NCBI RefSeq assembly: GCF_032098525.1
Contig: NZ_CP134890.1
Span: 1 to 64,000, forward strand
DNA: 64,000 bases
Direction: 5' to 3'
Origin: Flavobacterium sp. PMTSA4
GTDB taxonomy: Bacteria > Bacteroidota > Bacteroidia > Flavobacteriales > Flavobacteriaceae
Part shown: in pieces, positions 34,095 to 43,653 of the stretch
Layout of the letters: every line of letters begins with the position of its first letter
Position numbering within the stretch: the first letter of the stretch is position 1
Translations under genes and position numbers: made by a program
Notes under the pieces: model-generated
Seen by the model: only the letters and a program-made list of their open reading frames with translations
Database searches by the model: none
What the model was told of the DNA's origin: nothing

Positions 34095-35540
34095 ATGAAA
34101 GAATCAAGCAAAGTTGTTGGAAATTATCGTTGGACAATTTGTTCTTTATTATTTTTTGCAACAACTATTAATTATTTAGACAGACAAGTACTTTCATTAA
34201 CCTGGAAAGATTTTATTGCGCCTGAATTTCATTGGACAAATAATGATTATGGAAATATAACAGCATTGTTTTCAATATTTTATGCTATTTCATTATTGTT
34301 TGCAGGAAGATTTGTGGATTTAATGGATACAAAAAAAGGGTTTCTTTGGGCTATTGGAATTTGGTCTGTCGGTGCTTGCTTGCATGCATTTTGTGGAATA
34401 GCAACTTCAGGAATAATTACTGGTGATTGGTTTGTGAGTTTTGGTGGTGCAAAAGAAATTATTAATACAGTTGATGATACCGCTTTGGTAATTTCTGTTA
34501 GTGTTACTCTATTCATATTTGCGCGTTTTATTTTAGCAGTTGGTGAAGCTGGAAACTTTCCTGCAGCAATTAAAACAACAGCTGAATATTTTCCAAAGAA
34601 AGACAGAGCTTTTTCAACAAGTATTTTTAATGCTGGAGCAACAGTTGGTGCGTTATTGGCGCCATTGACAATTCCATTTATTGCTAAAGCATATGGATGG
34701 GAAATGGCATTTATCATTATTGGAGCTTTAGGGTTTGTTTGGATGGGATTTTGGGTTTTTATGTATGATAAGCCTGAAAAACATAAAAAAGTTAGTGCTT
34801 CAGAATTAGAATATATACAGCAAGATATTATTGCCGACAGTAAAATTGTTGGTTATGTTGCTGAAACAACAGATAAAGTTTCTTTTGCTGATTGTTTTAA
34901 ATACAAACAAACTTGGGCTTTTGCTTTTGGGAAATTTATGACAGATGGTGTATGGTGGTTCTTTTTATTTTGGACACCAGCCTATTTAAGTTCGGTATAC
35001 GGCATGGATTCTACTGAAGCAGCACTGCCTTTATTCGTTTTATACATGATTACATTATTGTCAATAATTGGAGGTTGGTTACCAACTTATTTTGTTGACA
35101 AAAAAGGAATGAATCCATACGAAGGAAGAATGAAAGCGATGTTGATTTTTGCATTTTTTCCACTATTAGCTTTAGTTGCGCAGCCATTAGGACATTATAC
35201 TTATTGGATACCAGTTCTTATTATTGGTATTGCTGGTGCAGCACACCAAGCTTGGTCAGCAAATATTTTTACAACTGTTGGAGATATGTTTCCTAAAAAA
35301 GCTATTGCAACCATTACAGGTATTGGTGGATTAGCTGGTGGAATTGGATCAACGTTAATCAATAAAGGTTCTGGAGTTTTATTTGATTACAGTAAAGATA
35401 CCGATATGTCTTTCATGGGCTTTCACGGAATTGAAGCTGGTTATTTCATTATTTTCTCCATTTGTGCAGTATGTTATATCATCGGATGGAGTGTTATGAA
35501 AACTTTAGTGCCTAAATACAGCCCGATTACAGATTTATAA
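34095..35540 (+). CDS. exuT: Hexuronate transporter, MFS family
   Basis: 481 residues and about twelve membrane helices. The start TTINYLDRQVLSLTWKDF and FILAVGEAGNFPAAIKTTAEYFPKKDRAFSTSIFNAGATVGALLAP are the classic marks of the anion:cation symporter group that contains ExuT. It carries galacturonate or glucuronate across the inner membrane. A longer loop near residues 110-135 is unusual but common in Bacteroidota members. First gene of an operon whose other products degrade uronates. Confidence 0.93.
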   Translation: MKESSKVVGNYRWTICSLLFFATTINYLDRQVLSLTWKDFIAPEFHWTNNDYGNITALFSIFYAISLLFAGRFVDLMDTKKGFLWAIGIWSVGACLHAFCGIATSGIITGDWFVSFGGAKEIINTVDDTALVISVSVTLFIFARFILAVGEAGNFPAAIKTTAEYFPKKDRAFSTSIFNAGATVGALLAPLTIPFIAKAYGWEMAFIIIGALGFVWMGFWVFMYDKPEKHKKVSASELEYIQQDIIADSKIVGYVAETTDKVSFADCFKYKQTWAFAFGKFMTDGVWWFFLFWTPAYLSSVYGMDSTEAALPLFVLYMITLLSIIGGWLPTYFVDKKGMNPYEGRMKAMLIFAFFPLLALVAQPLGHYTYWIPVLIIGIAGAAHQAWSANIFTTVGDMFPKKAIATITGIGGLAGGIGSTLINKGSGVLFDYSKDTDMSFMGFHGIEAGYFIIFSICAVCYIIGWSVMKTLVPKYSPITDL

Positions 35541-35559
35541 AAATTAGAAATACATTACA

Positions 35560-36396
35560 ATGACAAATTACACTTCAAGATACGCCTCGAGTCCTCAAGC
35601 TGTAAAAAAGTATGATACTAAACAATTAAGAGATGAATTCTTAATTGATAACCTAATGGAAGAAGGAAAAATAAACTTAACCTATTCTCATTACGACCGA
35701 TATATTGTGGGTTCTGCGGTTCCTGTAACTCCTTTGACTTTAGAAACTATTGATGCACTAAAATCAAGTTACTTTTTAGAACGTCGTGAAATGGGTATCA
35801 TCAATGTTGGCGAAAAAGGAACTGTTGTCGTTGATGGAACTGCATACGAATTAGGTCATAAAGATGCACTTTACATAGGAAGTGGTAACAAAGAAGTTAT
35901 ATTTAAAAGTGATGATGCCAAAAATCCTGCAAAATTTTATATCAACTCTGCTCCAGCTCATACAAATCATCCAACAAAAAAGGTAGGTTTAGCAGAAGCA
36001 AATAAGTTAGAATTAGGTTCTATGGAAACGGCAAATCATCGAACAGTGAACCAAATGATTATTGGCGGAATCGTTACCACTTGTCAATTACAAATGGGAA
36101 TGACCGAATTAAAACCAGGAAGCGTTTGGAATACCATGCCAGCTCACGTACATGACAGAAGAATGGAAGTGTACTTCTATTTAGATATTCCAGAAAATCA
36201 AGCAGTTTGTCATTTTATGGGTGAACCACAAGAAACAAGACACATTTGGATGAACAATCATCAAGCGGTTATTTCTCCACCATGGTCTATTCATTCGGGT
36301 TCAGGAACTTCAAACTATACTTTTATTTGGGGAATGGCTGGTGAGAATTTAGATTATGGCGATATGGACGTTTGTAAAATAACCGATTTAAGATAA
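35560..36396 (+). CDS. kduI: 5-keto-4-deoxyuronate isomerase
   Basis: 278 residues, the normal family length. The N-terminal RYASSPQAVKKYDTKQLRDEFLIDNL and FLERREMGIINVGEKG are typical. The zinc site is readable as H197-x-H ... E in MPAHVHDRRMEVYFYLDI plus a later His in SPPWSIHSGSGTSNYTFIWGMAGENLDYGDMD. It converts 5-keto-4-deoxyuronate (from unsaturated uronates after KdgF) to 2,5-diketo-3-deoxygluconate. Second gene of the operon, 19 bases after exuT. Confidence 0.96.
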   Translation: MTNYTSRYASSPQAVKKYDTKQLRDEFLIDNLMEEGKINLTYSHYDRYIVGSAVPVTPLTLETIDALKSSYFLERREMGIINVGEKGTVVVDGTAYELGHKDALYIGSGNKEVIFKSDDAKNPAKFYINSAPAHTNHPTKKVGLAEANKLELGSMETANHRTVNQMIIGGIVTTCQLQMGMTELKPGSVWNTMPAHVHDRRMEVYFYLDIPENQAVCHFMGEPQETRHIWMNNHQAVISPPWSIHSGSGTSNYTFIWGMAGENLDYGDMDVCKITDLR

Positions 36397-36399
36397 GGC

Positions 36400-37185
36400 A
36401 TGAATTTATTTGATTTAAAAGGAAAAAGAGCGCTAATAACTGGTGGAACGCACGGTTTAGGACAAGCAATGGCCGAAGGTTTGGCGCAAGCTGGTGCTGA
36501 ATTGGTAATTACCGGAACAACACCTTCTAAAATGGAAGAAGCATTGTCTTATTATAAAAGCAAAGGTTACAAAGCATCGGGCTATTTATTTGATGTGACC
36601 AATGAAAATGCTGCACAAGAAAACATTGATTTGATTACAAAAGAATTGGGAGACATTCACATTCTGGTAAATAATGCTGGAATTATTAAAAGAGAACCAG
36701 CAATTTCAATGGCAGTTTCAGAATTCAGGCAAGTCATTGATGTTGATTTGGTTGGGCCTTTTATTATGTCACAATTAGTGGCAAAACAAATGATTGAACG
36801 TAAAGAAGGAAAGATTATAAATATCTGCTCAATGATGAGCGAATTAGGAAGAAATACAGTTTCGGCTTACGCTGCTGCCAAAGGTGGATTGAAAATGTTA
36901 ACCAAAAATCTGGCGACAGAATGGGCTAAACACAACATTCAGGTAAACGGAATTGGACCAGGATATTTTGCTACTTCACAAACAGCTCCAATTAGAGTTG
37001 ACGGACATCCATTCAATGATTTTATTATTAGTAGAACTCCGGCGGCACGTTGGGGTAATCCTGAAGATTTAGCTGGAGCAGCTGTTTTCTTGGCTTCAAA
37101 AGCTAGTGATTTTGTGAACGGACAAATTATATATGTTGATGGTGGAATTTTAGCCACCATCGGTAAACCTTCAAATGAAGAATAA
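36400..37185 (+). CDS. kduD: 2-dehydro-3-deoxy-D-gluconate 5-dehydrogenase (SDR)
   Basis: 261 residues with the short-chain dehydrogenase pattern: cofactor loop TGGTHGLGQ (15-23), NNAGII (about 90), ICSMMSELGR, and the catalytic Y-x3-K in YAAAKGG. It reduces 2,5-diketo-3-deoxygluconate to KDG, the step after KduI. It starts three bases after kduI, which signals tight co-expression. Confidence 0.94.
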   Translation: MNLFDLKGKRALITGGTHGLGQAMAEGLAQAGAELVITGTTPSKMEEALSYYKSKGYKASGYLFDVTNENAAQENIDLITKELGDIHILVNNAGIIKREPAISMAVSEFRQVIDVDLVGPFIMSQLVAKQMIERKEGKIINICSMMSELGRNTVSAYAAAKGGLKMLTKNLATEWAKHNIQVNGIGPGYFATSQTAPIRVDGHPFNDFIISRTPAARWGNPEDLAGAAVFLASKASDFVNGQIIYVDGGILATIGKPSNEE

Positions 37186-37197
37186 TATTTAGAAGAA

Positions 37198-38598
37198 ATG
37201 AGTACAAGTTTTATACACGATAACTTTCTATTAGAAAATAAATACGCAGAAGAATTATATCATAATTATTCTAAAAACCAGCCTATCATTGATTATCACA
37301 ATCATTTGTCGCCTCAGCATATTGCCGAAAACACCATTTTTGATAACATCACGAAAGTTTGGATCAATGGCGATCATTACAAATGGCGTGCGATGCGAAC
37401 ACTTGGAGTAAACGAACAGTTCATCACCGGAAATGCTTCCGATAAAGATAAATTTTTGCAATGGGGAAAAACGGTTCCCTATACGATGCGTAATCCTTTG
37501 TATCATTGGACACATTTAGAATTAGCGCGTTATTTTGATATCTATGATTTGTTAAATGAAAAATCAGCTGAATTTATTTACGAGCAAGCATCAGCAAAAG
37601 TAAATTCTGCAGCATATAGTACTCAAAATTTATTGAAGAAAGTAAATGCAGAATTGGTTTGTACCACCGAAGATCCAATCGATAATTTAGAGTTTCATCA
37701 ACAATTGGCTAAAAGTGATTTTAGTGTAAAAGTAAGTACAGCTTTTAGACCAGACAAAGCTATTTTGATTAACAATGAAGGCTATAACGAATACATCAAT
37801 ACATTAGGCGAAGTCGCTGGAGTTGCTATAAATTCGTTAGTTGATTTATACGAAGCTCTAAAGAAAAGAATTCAATATTTTCATGATAATGGCAGCCGAC
37901 TTTCAGACCATGGTTTAGAACATATTTACTTTGAAAACTTTACTGAAAGTGAAATCAATACTATTTTCAAAAAGAAAAGAGAAGGAAAAGAGGTTAGCCA
38001 TGAAGAAGCATTAAAATTCCAAAGTGCGGTGTTATTGTTTTTATCTGAAACGTATCATGAATTTGGTTGGGTACAACAGTTTCACTTAGGTGCTTTACGT
38101 AACAATAATGCTCGTATGCACAGTATTCTCGGACCAGATACAGGTTGGGATTCTATTGGAGATTTTTCACAAGCTCAAAAACTATCAGCATTCTTAAATG
38201 CGTTAGATAGTAAAGATAAATTGACCAAAACCATTATTTACAACTTGAATCCTGCTGACAACGAAGTTATGGCAACGATGATTGGTAATTTTAATGATGG
38301 TAGCGTTAAAGGAAAAGTACAATTTGGTTCTGGTTGGTGGTTTTTGGACCAGAAAGACGGAATGACCAAACAATTAAATGCTTTATCCAATATGGGATTG
38401 ATTAGTTGTTTTGTTGGGATGTTAACCGATTCTAGAAGTTTCTTATCGTTCCCAAGACACGAATATTTCAGAAGAATTTTGTGCAATCTTTTAGGAGATG
38501 AAATCAAAAGAGGTGAATTGCCAAATGATATGGAATGGATAGGAAAAATGGTTGCTGACATCAGTTACAATAATGCAAAAGAATATTTTAAATTCTAA
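37198..38598 (+). CDS. uxaC: Glucuronate/galacturonate isomerase
   Basis: 466 residues, full length. Marks are IIDYHNHLSPQHIAENTIFDNI near the N-terminus (metal-binding HNH), TTEDPIDNLEFH, FHLGALRNNNARM and LTDSRSFLSFPRHEYFRRILCNLLG. It isomerises D-galacturonate to D-tagaturonate (and glucuronate to fructuronate), opening the saturated-uronate branch. The only galacturonate isomerase in the window. Confidence 0.96.
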   Translation: MSTSFIHDNFLLENKYAEELYHNYSKNQPIIDYHNHLSPQHIAENTIFDNITKVWINGDHYKWRAMRTLGVNEQFITGNASDKDKFLQWGKTVPYTMRNPLYHWTHLELARYFDIYDLLNEKSAEFIYEQASAKVNSAAYSTQNLLKKVNAELVCTTEDPIDNLEFHQQLAKSDFSVKVSTAFRPDKAILINNEGYNEYINTLGEVAGVAINSLVDLYEALKKRIQYFHDNGSRLSDHGLEHIYFENFTESEINTIFKKKREGKEVSHEEALKFQSAVLLFLSETYHEFGWVQQFHLGALRNNNARMHSILGPDTGWDSIGDFSQAQKLSAFLNALDSKDKLTKTIIYNLNPADNEVMATMIGNFNDGSVKGKVQFGSGWWFLDQKDGMTKQLNALSNMGLISCFVGMLTDSRSFLSFPRHEYFRRILCNLLGDEIKRGELPNDMEWIGKMVADISYNNAKEYFKF

Positions 38599-38602
38599 AG
38601 AG

Positions 38603-38941
38603 ATGATGGCAAGCGATGTTTTTTTCAAGTATCTAAAAACCGAATGGGAAACGGTTGATGATAAAATACAGCGACAAATCGTTGGTTTCGATGATAATGT
38701 CATGATGGTCAATGTACGATTTGAAAAAGGGGGAGTTGAACCATTACACAATCATCCTCATTCACAGGTTACTCACATATCTGAAGGAAGATTCGAAGTA
38801 ACCATTGGAGATGAAACAACAATATTAGAAAAAGGAGATTCTTTTCATATTCCGTCCGAAGTTTTTCATGGTGTAGTTTGTCTAGAAGCCGGAATGTTGG
38901 TTGACGTTTTTAGTCCAATGAGAGAAGATTTTTTAAAATAA
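38603..38941 (+). CDS. kdgF: Cupin KdgF-type protein for unsaturated uronates
   Basis: 112 residues from ATG 38603, just after the uxaC stop; a frame from 38552 would overlap uxaC and is rejected. It is a single cupin: motif 1 VEPLHNHPHSQVTHISEGRFEVTIGD with metal-binding His, and motif 2 KGDSFHIPSEVFHGV. KdgF opens 4,5-unsaturated galacturonate, the product of pectate lyases and GH105, to 5-keto-4-deoxyuronate for KduI. The context strongly supports this role. Confidence 0.88.
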   Translation: MMASDVFFKYLKTEWETVDDKIQRQIVGFDDNVMMVNVRFEKGGVEPLHNHPHSQVTHISEGRFEVTIGDETTILEKGDSFHIPSEVFHGVVCLEAGMLVDVFSPMREDFLK

Positions 38942-38950
38942 TACTGAATA

Positions 38951-39955
38951 ATGAATAAAGTAGTCACATTCGGAGAAATATTATTAAGGTTGTCGCCACC
39001 AAGTTATTTACGATTAACTCAGGCAACTTCCTTTGATTTATATTACGGATGTGCAGAAGCAAATGTTGCAGCATCATTGGCAAAATTTGGAATTCCGGTC
39101 AAATTTATCACAGCTGTTCCACCCAATGAATTGGGAGAATCTTCCATAAGCATGTTGCGTTCTTTTGGAGTTGAACCAATTGTAACTACACAAGGGAAAC
39201 GATTGGGTATTTATTATTTTGAACAAGGTGCATCAGAAAGACCTGGAAAAGTAGTTTATGATCGCGAAGATTCTTCATTTTCGCTTTTAAGAAAAGGAAT
39301 GATTGATTGGGAATCGATATTCAAAGATGCCCAATGGTTTCATTGGTCGGGAATCACGCCATCACTTTCTCAGGATTTGGCTGAATTGTGTGAAGAAGCT
39401 TTGATGGTAGCAGATAAAATGGGGTTGACGATTTCAGCTGATTTGAATTACAGACCAACACTTTGGAGGTATGGTAAAAAAGCCAATGAAGTAATGCCTA
39501 ATTTGGTTAAATATTGTGATGTGTTATTAGGTGGTGCCGATGAAACTGAAAAAGTTTTAGGAATAGATTATAATGAAGACGATACGCAAGAAACTGTTTT
39601 TTCGAGTTGGATGAAAGCTTTTCCAAAGTTGAAAAATATTGTTACAACTCAAAGGATACAAGCTAATGCATCATCAAATGGTATAAGTGCTTCATTTTGG
39701 GATGGTAAAAACATGTTACAATCCAGAAAATACAATGTTTCGCATATTATTGATAGAATTGGAGCTGGAGATGCATTTATGGCAGGAATAATTTACGGAT
39801 TATTGACATACAAAGAAGATTATCAAACAGTATTAGAATTCGCAGTGGCAGCAGCTTGTTTAAAACATTCCATTTCGGGTGATATTAATTTGGCAACCGT
39901 TAAAGAAGTAGAAGCATTGATGCAAGGTTTTGGTGGCGGAAGAGTTTCAAGATAA
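38951..39955 (+). CDS. kdgK: PfkB sugar kinase, probable KDG kinase (copy 1)
   Basis: 334 residues with the PfkB fold: start VVTFGEILLRLSPPSYLRLTQ, substrate loop YYGCAEANVAASLAKFG, and the ATP/catalytic end IIDRIGAGDAFMAGIIYGLL, where D is the catalytic base. The family phosphorylates KDG to KDPG. A clear paralogue follows directly. Here the substrate loop reads CAEAN, against GGESN in the second copy, so their substrates may differ. Cytoplasmic. Confidence 0.85.
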   Translation: MNKVVTFGEILLRLSPPSYLRLTQATSFDLYYGCAEANVAASLAKFGIPVKFITAVPPNELGESSISMLRSFGVEPIVTTQGKRLGIYYFEQGASERPGKVVYDREDSSFSLLRKGMIDWESIFKDAQWFHWSGITPSLSQDLAELCEEALMVADKMGLTISADLNYRPTLWRYGKKANEVMPNLVKYCDVLLGGADETEKVLGIDYNEDDTQETVFSSWMKAFPKLKNIVTTQRIQANASSNGISASFWDGKNMLQSRKYNVSHIIDRIGAGDAFMAGIIYGLLTYKEDYQTVLEFAVAAACLKHSISGDINLATVKEVEALMQGFGGGRVSR

Positions 39956-39996
39956 GAATAAAATAAATAGAATATAAAACAAAAATTTAAAAAGCA

Positions 39997-41046
39997 ATGT
40001 CTAAAAAAGTAGTAACATTTGGTGAGATAATGTTAAGATTAGCACCACAAGGATTTTTAAGATTTTCACAAGCAGACAATTTTGATGTTGTATATGGAGG
40101 TGGAGAATCAAATGTAGCGGTTTCATTAGCTAATTATGGAATTCCGGTAGATTTTGTAACACGTTTACCAAAGAATGATATTGGAGAGTGTGCTATGATG
40201 GAAATGCGTAAAAGAGGAGTTGGTGTCGATAAAATTGTTTGGGGTGGAGAACGTTTAGGAATTTATTTTCTAGAAACAGGTGCCGTTAGCAGAGGAAGTA
40301 AAGTAGTTTATGACAGAGCTTATTCTTCAATGTCTACTATTCAGTCTGGTATGATCAACTGGGAAGAGGTATTTCAAGATGTTGAGTGGTTCCACTGGAC
40401 CGGTATTACGCCTGCAATTTCTCAAAGTTCTGCTGATGTTTGTTTGGAAGCGGTGAAGGTAGCCAGCAAAATGGGAGTTACTATTTCAACCGATTTGAAT
40501 TACCGTGCTAAGCTTTGGAAATACTGTGACGCTGCAAAAAGAGAAGAAATCATGACTGAATTGACTTCGTATTGTGATGTAGTTCTAGGAAATGAAGAAG
40601 ATGCTGAAATGCACTTTGGTATCAAACCTGAAGGAGCAGCGGTACAAACTCATGGACATGATGTTAAAGCCGAAGCGTTCTTATCGGTTTGCCAACAAAT
40701 GATGGAAAGATTCCCAAGAGCTAAAAAAGTAATTACAACATTACGTGGTTCAATTTCTGCTTCTCACAATACTTGGGCAGGAGTTTTATACGATGGAAAA
40801 CAAATGTTACAAACCCGTCAATATCAAATTACAGATATCGTAGATAGAGTTGGTGGAGGTGATAGTTTTATGGGTGGATTAATCTACGGATTATTAACAT
40901 ATCCAGATGATGACCAAAACGCACTAGACTTTGCAGTAGCTGCTTCTTGCTTAAAACACACAATTAAAGGTGATGCTAACTTAGTAACAGTTGATGAAGT
41001 TCAAAAATTAATGGGAGGCGATGCTTCTGGTAGAGTGGCAAGATAA
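39997..41046 (+). CDS. kdgK: PfkB sugar kinase, probable KDG kinase (copy 2)
   Basis: 349 residues, paralogous to the preceding gene along its whole length. The N-terminus VVTFGEIMLRLAPQGFLRFSQ and substrate loop VVYGGGESNVAVSLANYG are closer to standard KdgK. The end IVDRVGGGDSFMGGLIYGLL carries the catalytic Asp, with GGGD in place of GAGD. There is an extra loop near 205-225 (GAAVQTHGHDVKAEAF). It should convert KDG to KDPG for Eda. The 41-base gap from copy 1 contains no terminator. Confidence 0.87.
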   Translation: MSKKVVTFGEIMLRLAPQGFLRFSQADNFDVVYGGGESNVAVSLANYGIPVDFVTRLPKNDIGECAMMEMRKRGVGVDKIVWGGERLGIYFLETGAVSRGSKVVYDRAYSSMSTIQSGMINWEEVFQDVEWFHWTGITPAISQSSADVCLEAVKVASKMGVTISTDLNYRAKLWKYCDAAKREEIMTELTSYCDVVLGNEEDAEMHFGIKPEGAAVQTHGHDVKAEAFLSVCQQMMERFPRAKKVITTLRGSISASHNTWAGVLYDGKQMLQTRQYQITDIVDRVGGGDSFMGGLIYGLLTYPDDDQNALDFAVAASCLKHTIKGDANLVTVDEVQKLMGGDASGRVAR

Positions 41047-41051
41047 TTATC

Positions 41052-41501
41052 ATGATTGTAGATACACTAAATAACGGTTTAAAATACAGTAGTTTACATC
41101 CTTTGTTTGCCACAGCATTCGAATATCTTCAAGATAAAGATTTGAATTCTTTGGAAGATGGAAAACATGACATTGCTGAAGGTTTAAAATTGATTGTAAG
41201 CAACGGAAACGGAAAGACAGCTGAAACTAGCTTGGAAAAATTTGAATGTCATGACCAAAATATTGATATCCAAATCTGTGTAAATGGTTTAGAAACAATT
41301 GGTTGGAAACCAAGAGAAAAATGCAATATTCCAAACGGAGAGTACAATGATGAGAAAGATGTTCGCTTTTTCAATGATGAACCGGATATGTTTTTTCAGT
41401 TAACCAACAATCAGTTTGTCATTTTCTATCCGGAAGATGTACATGCGCCAATGATTGGCGATGGAGCAATTAAAAAATTAGTATTTAAAGTTAAAATTTA
41501 A
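41052..41501 (+). CDS. YhcH/YjgK/YiaL-family protein (DUF386)
   Basis: 149 residues with the family pattern: LNSLEDGKHDIAEGLKLIVSNGNGK, FECHDQNIDIQICVNGLETIGW, and the metal-site end FYPEDVHAPMIGDGAIKKLVFKVKI. Members of this cupin-like family occur in sugar-acid operons and are thought to act as anomerases or isomerases of sugar acids. It sits between the kinases and the aldolase. Confidence 0.88.
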   Translation: MIVDTLNNGLKYSSLHPLFATAFEYLQDKDLNSLEDGKHDIAEGLKLIVSNGNGKTAETSLEKFECHDQNIDIQICVNGLETIGWKPREKCNIPNGEYNDEKDVRFFNDEPDMFFQLTNNQFVIFYPEDVHAPMIGDGAIKKLVFKVKI

Positions 41502-41505
41502 AAAA

Positions 41506-42165
41506 ATGAGCAACATACAAAAAGTAACCGATGCGATTGTACAACAGGGAATGCTTCCGTTGTATTTCAATGCCGATGAAGAGGTAACCATTGAAGTTTT
41601 AAGAGCAATTTATAGAGCAGGAGTGAAAGCGGTTGAATATACTAGTCGAGGTGATGCTGCATTGAGTAACTTCACTAAAATGGTGGAAGTTAGAAATGCC
41701 GAAATGCCTGATTTATTATTAGGAATTGGAACCATTAAAAATCTGCAACAAGCTGAAGAATATTTTGCGGTTGGTGCTGATTTTTTCATTAGTCCAGGAT
41801 TTGTGCCAGAAGTAGCAGCATTTTTAAATAGTAAAGAAGTTTTATATAGCCCAGGTTGTATGACTCCAACTGAAATTATTGCTGCAGAAAATGCTGGAGT
41901 AAAATTCATTAAATTATTTCCAGGAAATATGTTAGGGCCAGAATTCTTGAGCGGTATTAAAGATATTTTCCCGAAATTATTGTTCATGCCAACTGGAGGC
42001 GTTGATACTACAAGAGAAAATATTGAAGGTTGGTACAAAGCAGGAGTTTCAGCAGTTGGAATGGGAAGTAAATTAATCAGCAAACCATTAATGGCTGCAA
42101 AAGATTATGCAACCATTGAAGCAGAAACCAAAAAAGTTTTGGAATTAATCCAAACCATAAAATAA
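41506..42165 (+). CDS. eda: KDPG aldolase / 4-hydroxy-2-oxoglutarate aldolase
   Basis: 219 residues with the class I aldolase pattern: GVKAVEYTSRGDAAL, LGIGTIKNLQQAEEYFAVGADFFISPGF, and the Schiff-base lysine in GVKFIKLFPGN, then LLFMPTGGVD. It splits KDPG into pyruvate and glyceraldehyde-3-phosphate, the last step of both uronate branches. It starts 4 bases after the DUF386 gene. Confidence 0.94.
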   Translation: MSNIQKVTDAIVQQGMLPLYFNADEEVTIEVLRAIYRAGVKAVEYTSRGDAALSNFTKMVEVRNAEMPDLLLGIGTIKNLQQAEEYFAVGADFFISPGFVPEVAAFLNSKEVLYSPGCMTPTEIIAAENAGVKFIKLFPGNMLGPEFLSGIKDIFPKLLFMPTGGVDTTRENIEGWYKAGVSAVGMGSKLISKPLMAAKDYATIEAETKKVLELIQTIK

Positions 42166-42193
42166 ATAATAACATCAAGTAATTAGCAATAAA

Positions 42194-43642
42194 ATGGAAA
42201 AATTAAACAGAAAAAGCCAAGGGTTAGAAAAGAAGTTTCCAATTAAAGTGGTACAATATGGTGAAGGTAATTTCTTAAGGGCTTTCGTTGATTACGCTTT
42301 TCAGAGACTGAATAATGAACTCGATTTCAACGCCGGTGTTGCGATGGTTCAGCCATTGGAAAACGGGATGATGAATATGATCAATGATCAGGACGGTTTG
42401 TATACCTTGTTTATGAACGGAATCAAGAAAGGAACTAAAATTCAGGATATTGAGCTGATTACGAATGTTGTTAAAGGAATTAATCCTTACAAAGAATATT
42501 CAGATTATCTTGATTTAGCCAAAGAGGAAGAGCTTCAATTCATCATTTCAAATACTACGGAAGCGGGTATCGAGTACATCGATACAGATACCTATAACAT
42601 GCAGCCACCGGTAGCTTTTCCGGCAAGATTAACGGTACTATTGCACGAAAGATTCAAGCATTTTAATGGTGATGTCAGCAAAGGAGTTACTATTATTCCT
42701 TGTGAGTTGATCAATTATAATGCGGATACGTTAAAAGAAATTATTTTGAAGTATTGTGCTCTTTGGAGTTTAGATAATGCGTTTAAAAACTGGTTGTTGG
42801 AAAGCTGTTCATTCCATAATACTTTGGTTGACCGAATTGTCCCGGGATATCCGAGAAACGAAATAGAAGAGTACAACAGCAAGTTGAACTATCAGGATAA
42901 TTTGATTGTTACGGCAGAGCCGTTCTTCCTTTGGGTAATTGAAGGTGGAGATGAGTTGAGAAAAAAATTGCCGTTTGACAAAACCGATTTGAATGTTAAG
43001 ATTGTGGATGATATGCAACCGTTCAGAACCTTGAAAGTTCGTATTTTGAATGGAGCGCACACCGCTATGGTTCCGTTTTCATTATTGTACGGAAACGAAA
43101 CGGTAATGCAAACGGTTGATGGTGATTTTACCGGTAAATTTGTAGACAGCATCATTTCGGAAATCAATGGGACATTACCCTTTGACAAAAGTGAAGTGTT
43201 GGCCTATTCGGATGAAGTAATGGACCGTTTTAGAAATCCATTTATTAAACATGCTTTATCAGATATTGCCTTGAATTCGATTTCAAAATTCAAAGTTCGT
43301 GTTTTGCCAAGTTTGTTACAATATTATAACGACCACAAACAGCTTCCGACCAATTTGACGTTTTCATTTGCTTGTTTAATTCAATTTTACAAAGGAACAT
43401 GGAATGGAAATGCTTTGCCAATAAAAGATACTCCGGAAATTATAGAAGAATTTAATGCAGCTTGGCAATTAAAAGATTTGGAATTAGTGGTAAACCGAGT
43501 TTTGGCTAATGAAGAATTTTGGGGAGAAGATTTAACTAAAATTAATGGCTTGGTTCAGGATATTGTTTTGGCATTATCAGAAATCGAAAGCAATGGGGTT
43601 GAACAAGGCTATTTGAATTTCAACAAGCAATTTCAATCATAA
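42194..43642 (+). CDS. uxaB: Tagaturonate reductase (altronate oxidoreductase)
   Basis: 482 residues of the mannitol-dehydrogenase/UxaB type: the N-terminus VVQYGEGNFLRAFVDYAFQ with the cofactor-binding GxGNF, VIEGGDELRKKLPF, and the catalytic segment KVRILNGAHTAMVPFSLLYG with the conserved Lys, Asn and His. It reduces D-tagaturonate to D-altronate with NADH, after UxaC. Confidence 0.95.
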   Translation: MEKLNRKSQGLEKKFPIKVVQYGEGNFLRAFVDYAFQRLNNELDFNAGVAMVQPLENGMMNMINDQDGLYTLFMNGIKKGTKIQDIELITNVVKGINPYKEYSDYLDLAKEEELQFIISNTTEAGIEYIDTDTYNMQPPVAFPARLTVLLHERFKHFNGDVSKGVTIIPCELINYNADTLKEIILKYCALWSLDNAFKNWLLESCSFHNTLVDRIVPGYPRNEIEEYNSKLNYQDNLIVTAEPFFLWVIEGGDELRKKLPFDKTDLNVKIVDDMQPFRTLKVRILNGAHTAMVPFSLLYGNETVMQTVDGDFTGKFVDSIISEINGTLPFDKSEVLAYSDEVMDRFRNPFIKHALSDIALNSISKFKVRVLPSLLQYYNDHKQLPTNLTFSFACLIQFYKGTWNGNALPIKDTPEIIEEFNAAWQLKDLELVVNRVLANEEFWGEDLTKINGLVQDIVLALSEIESNGVEQGYLNFNKQFQS

Positions 43643-43653
43643 AGAAATTAATC

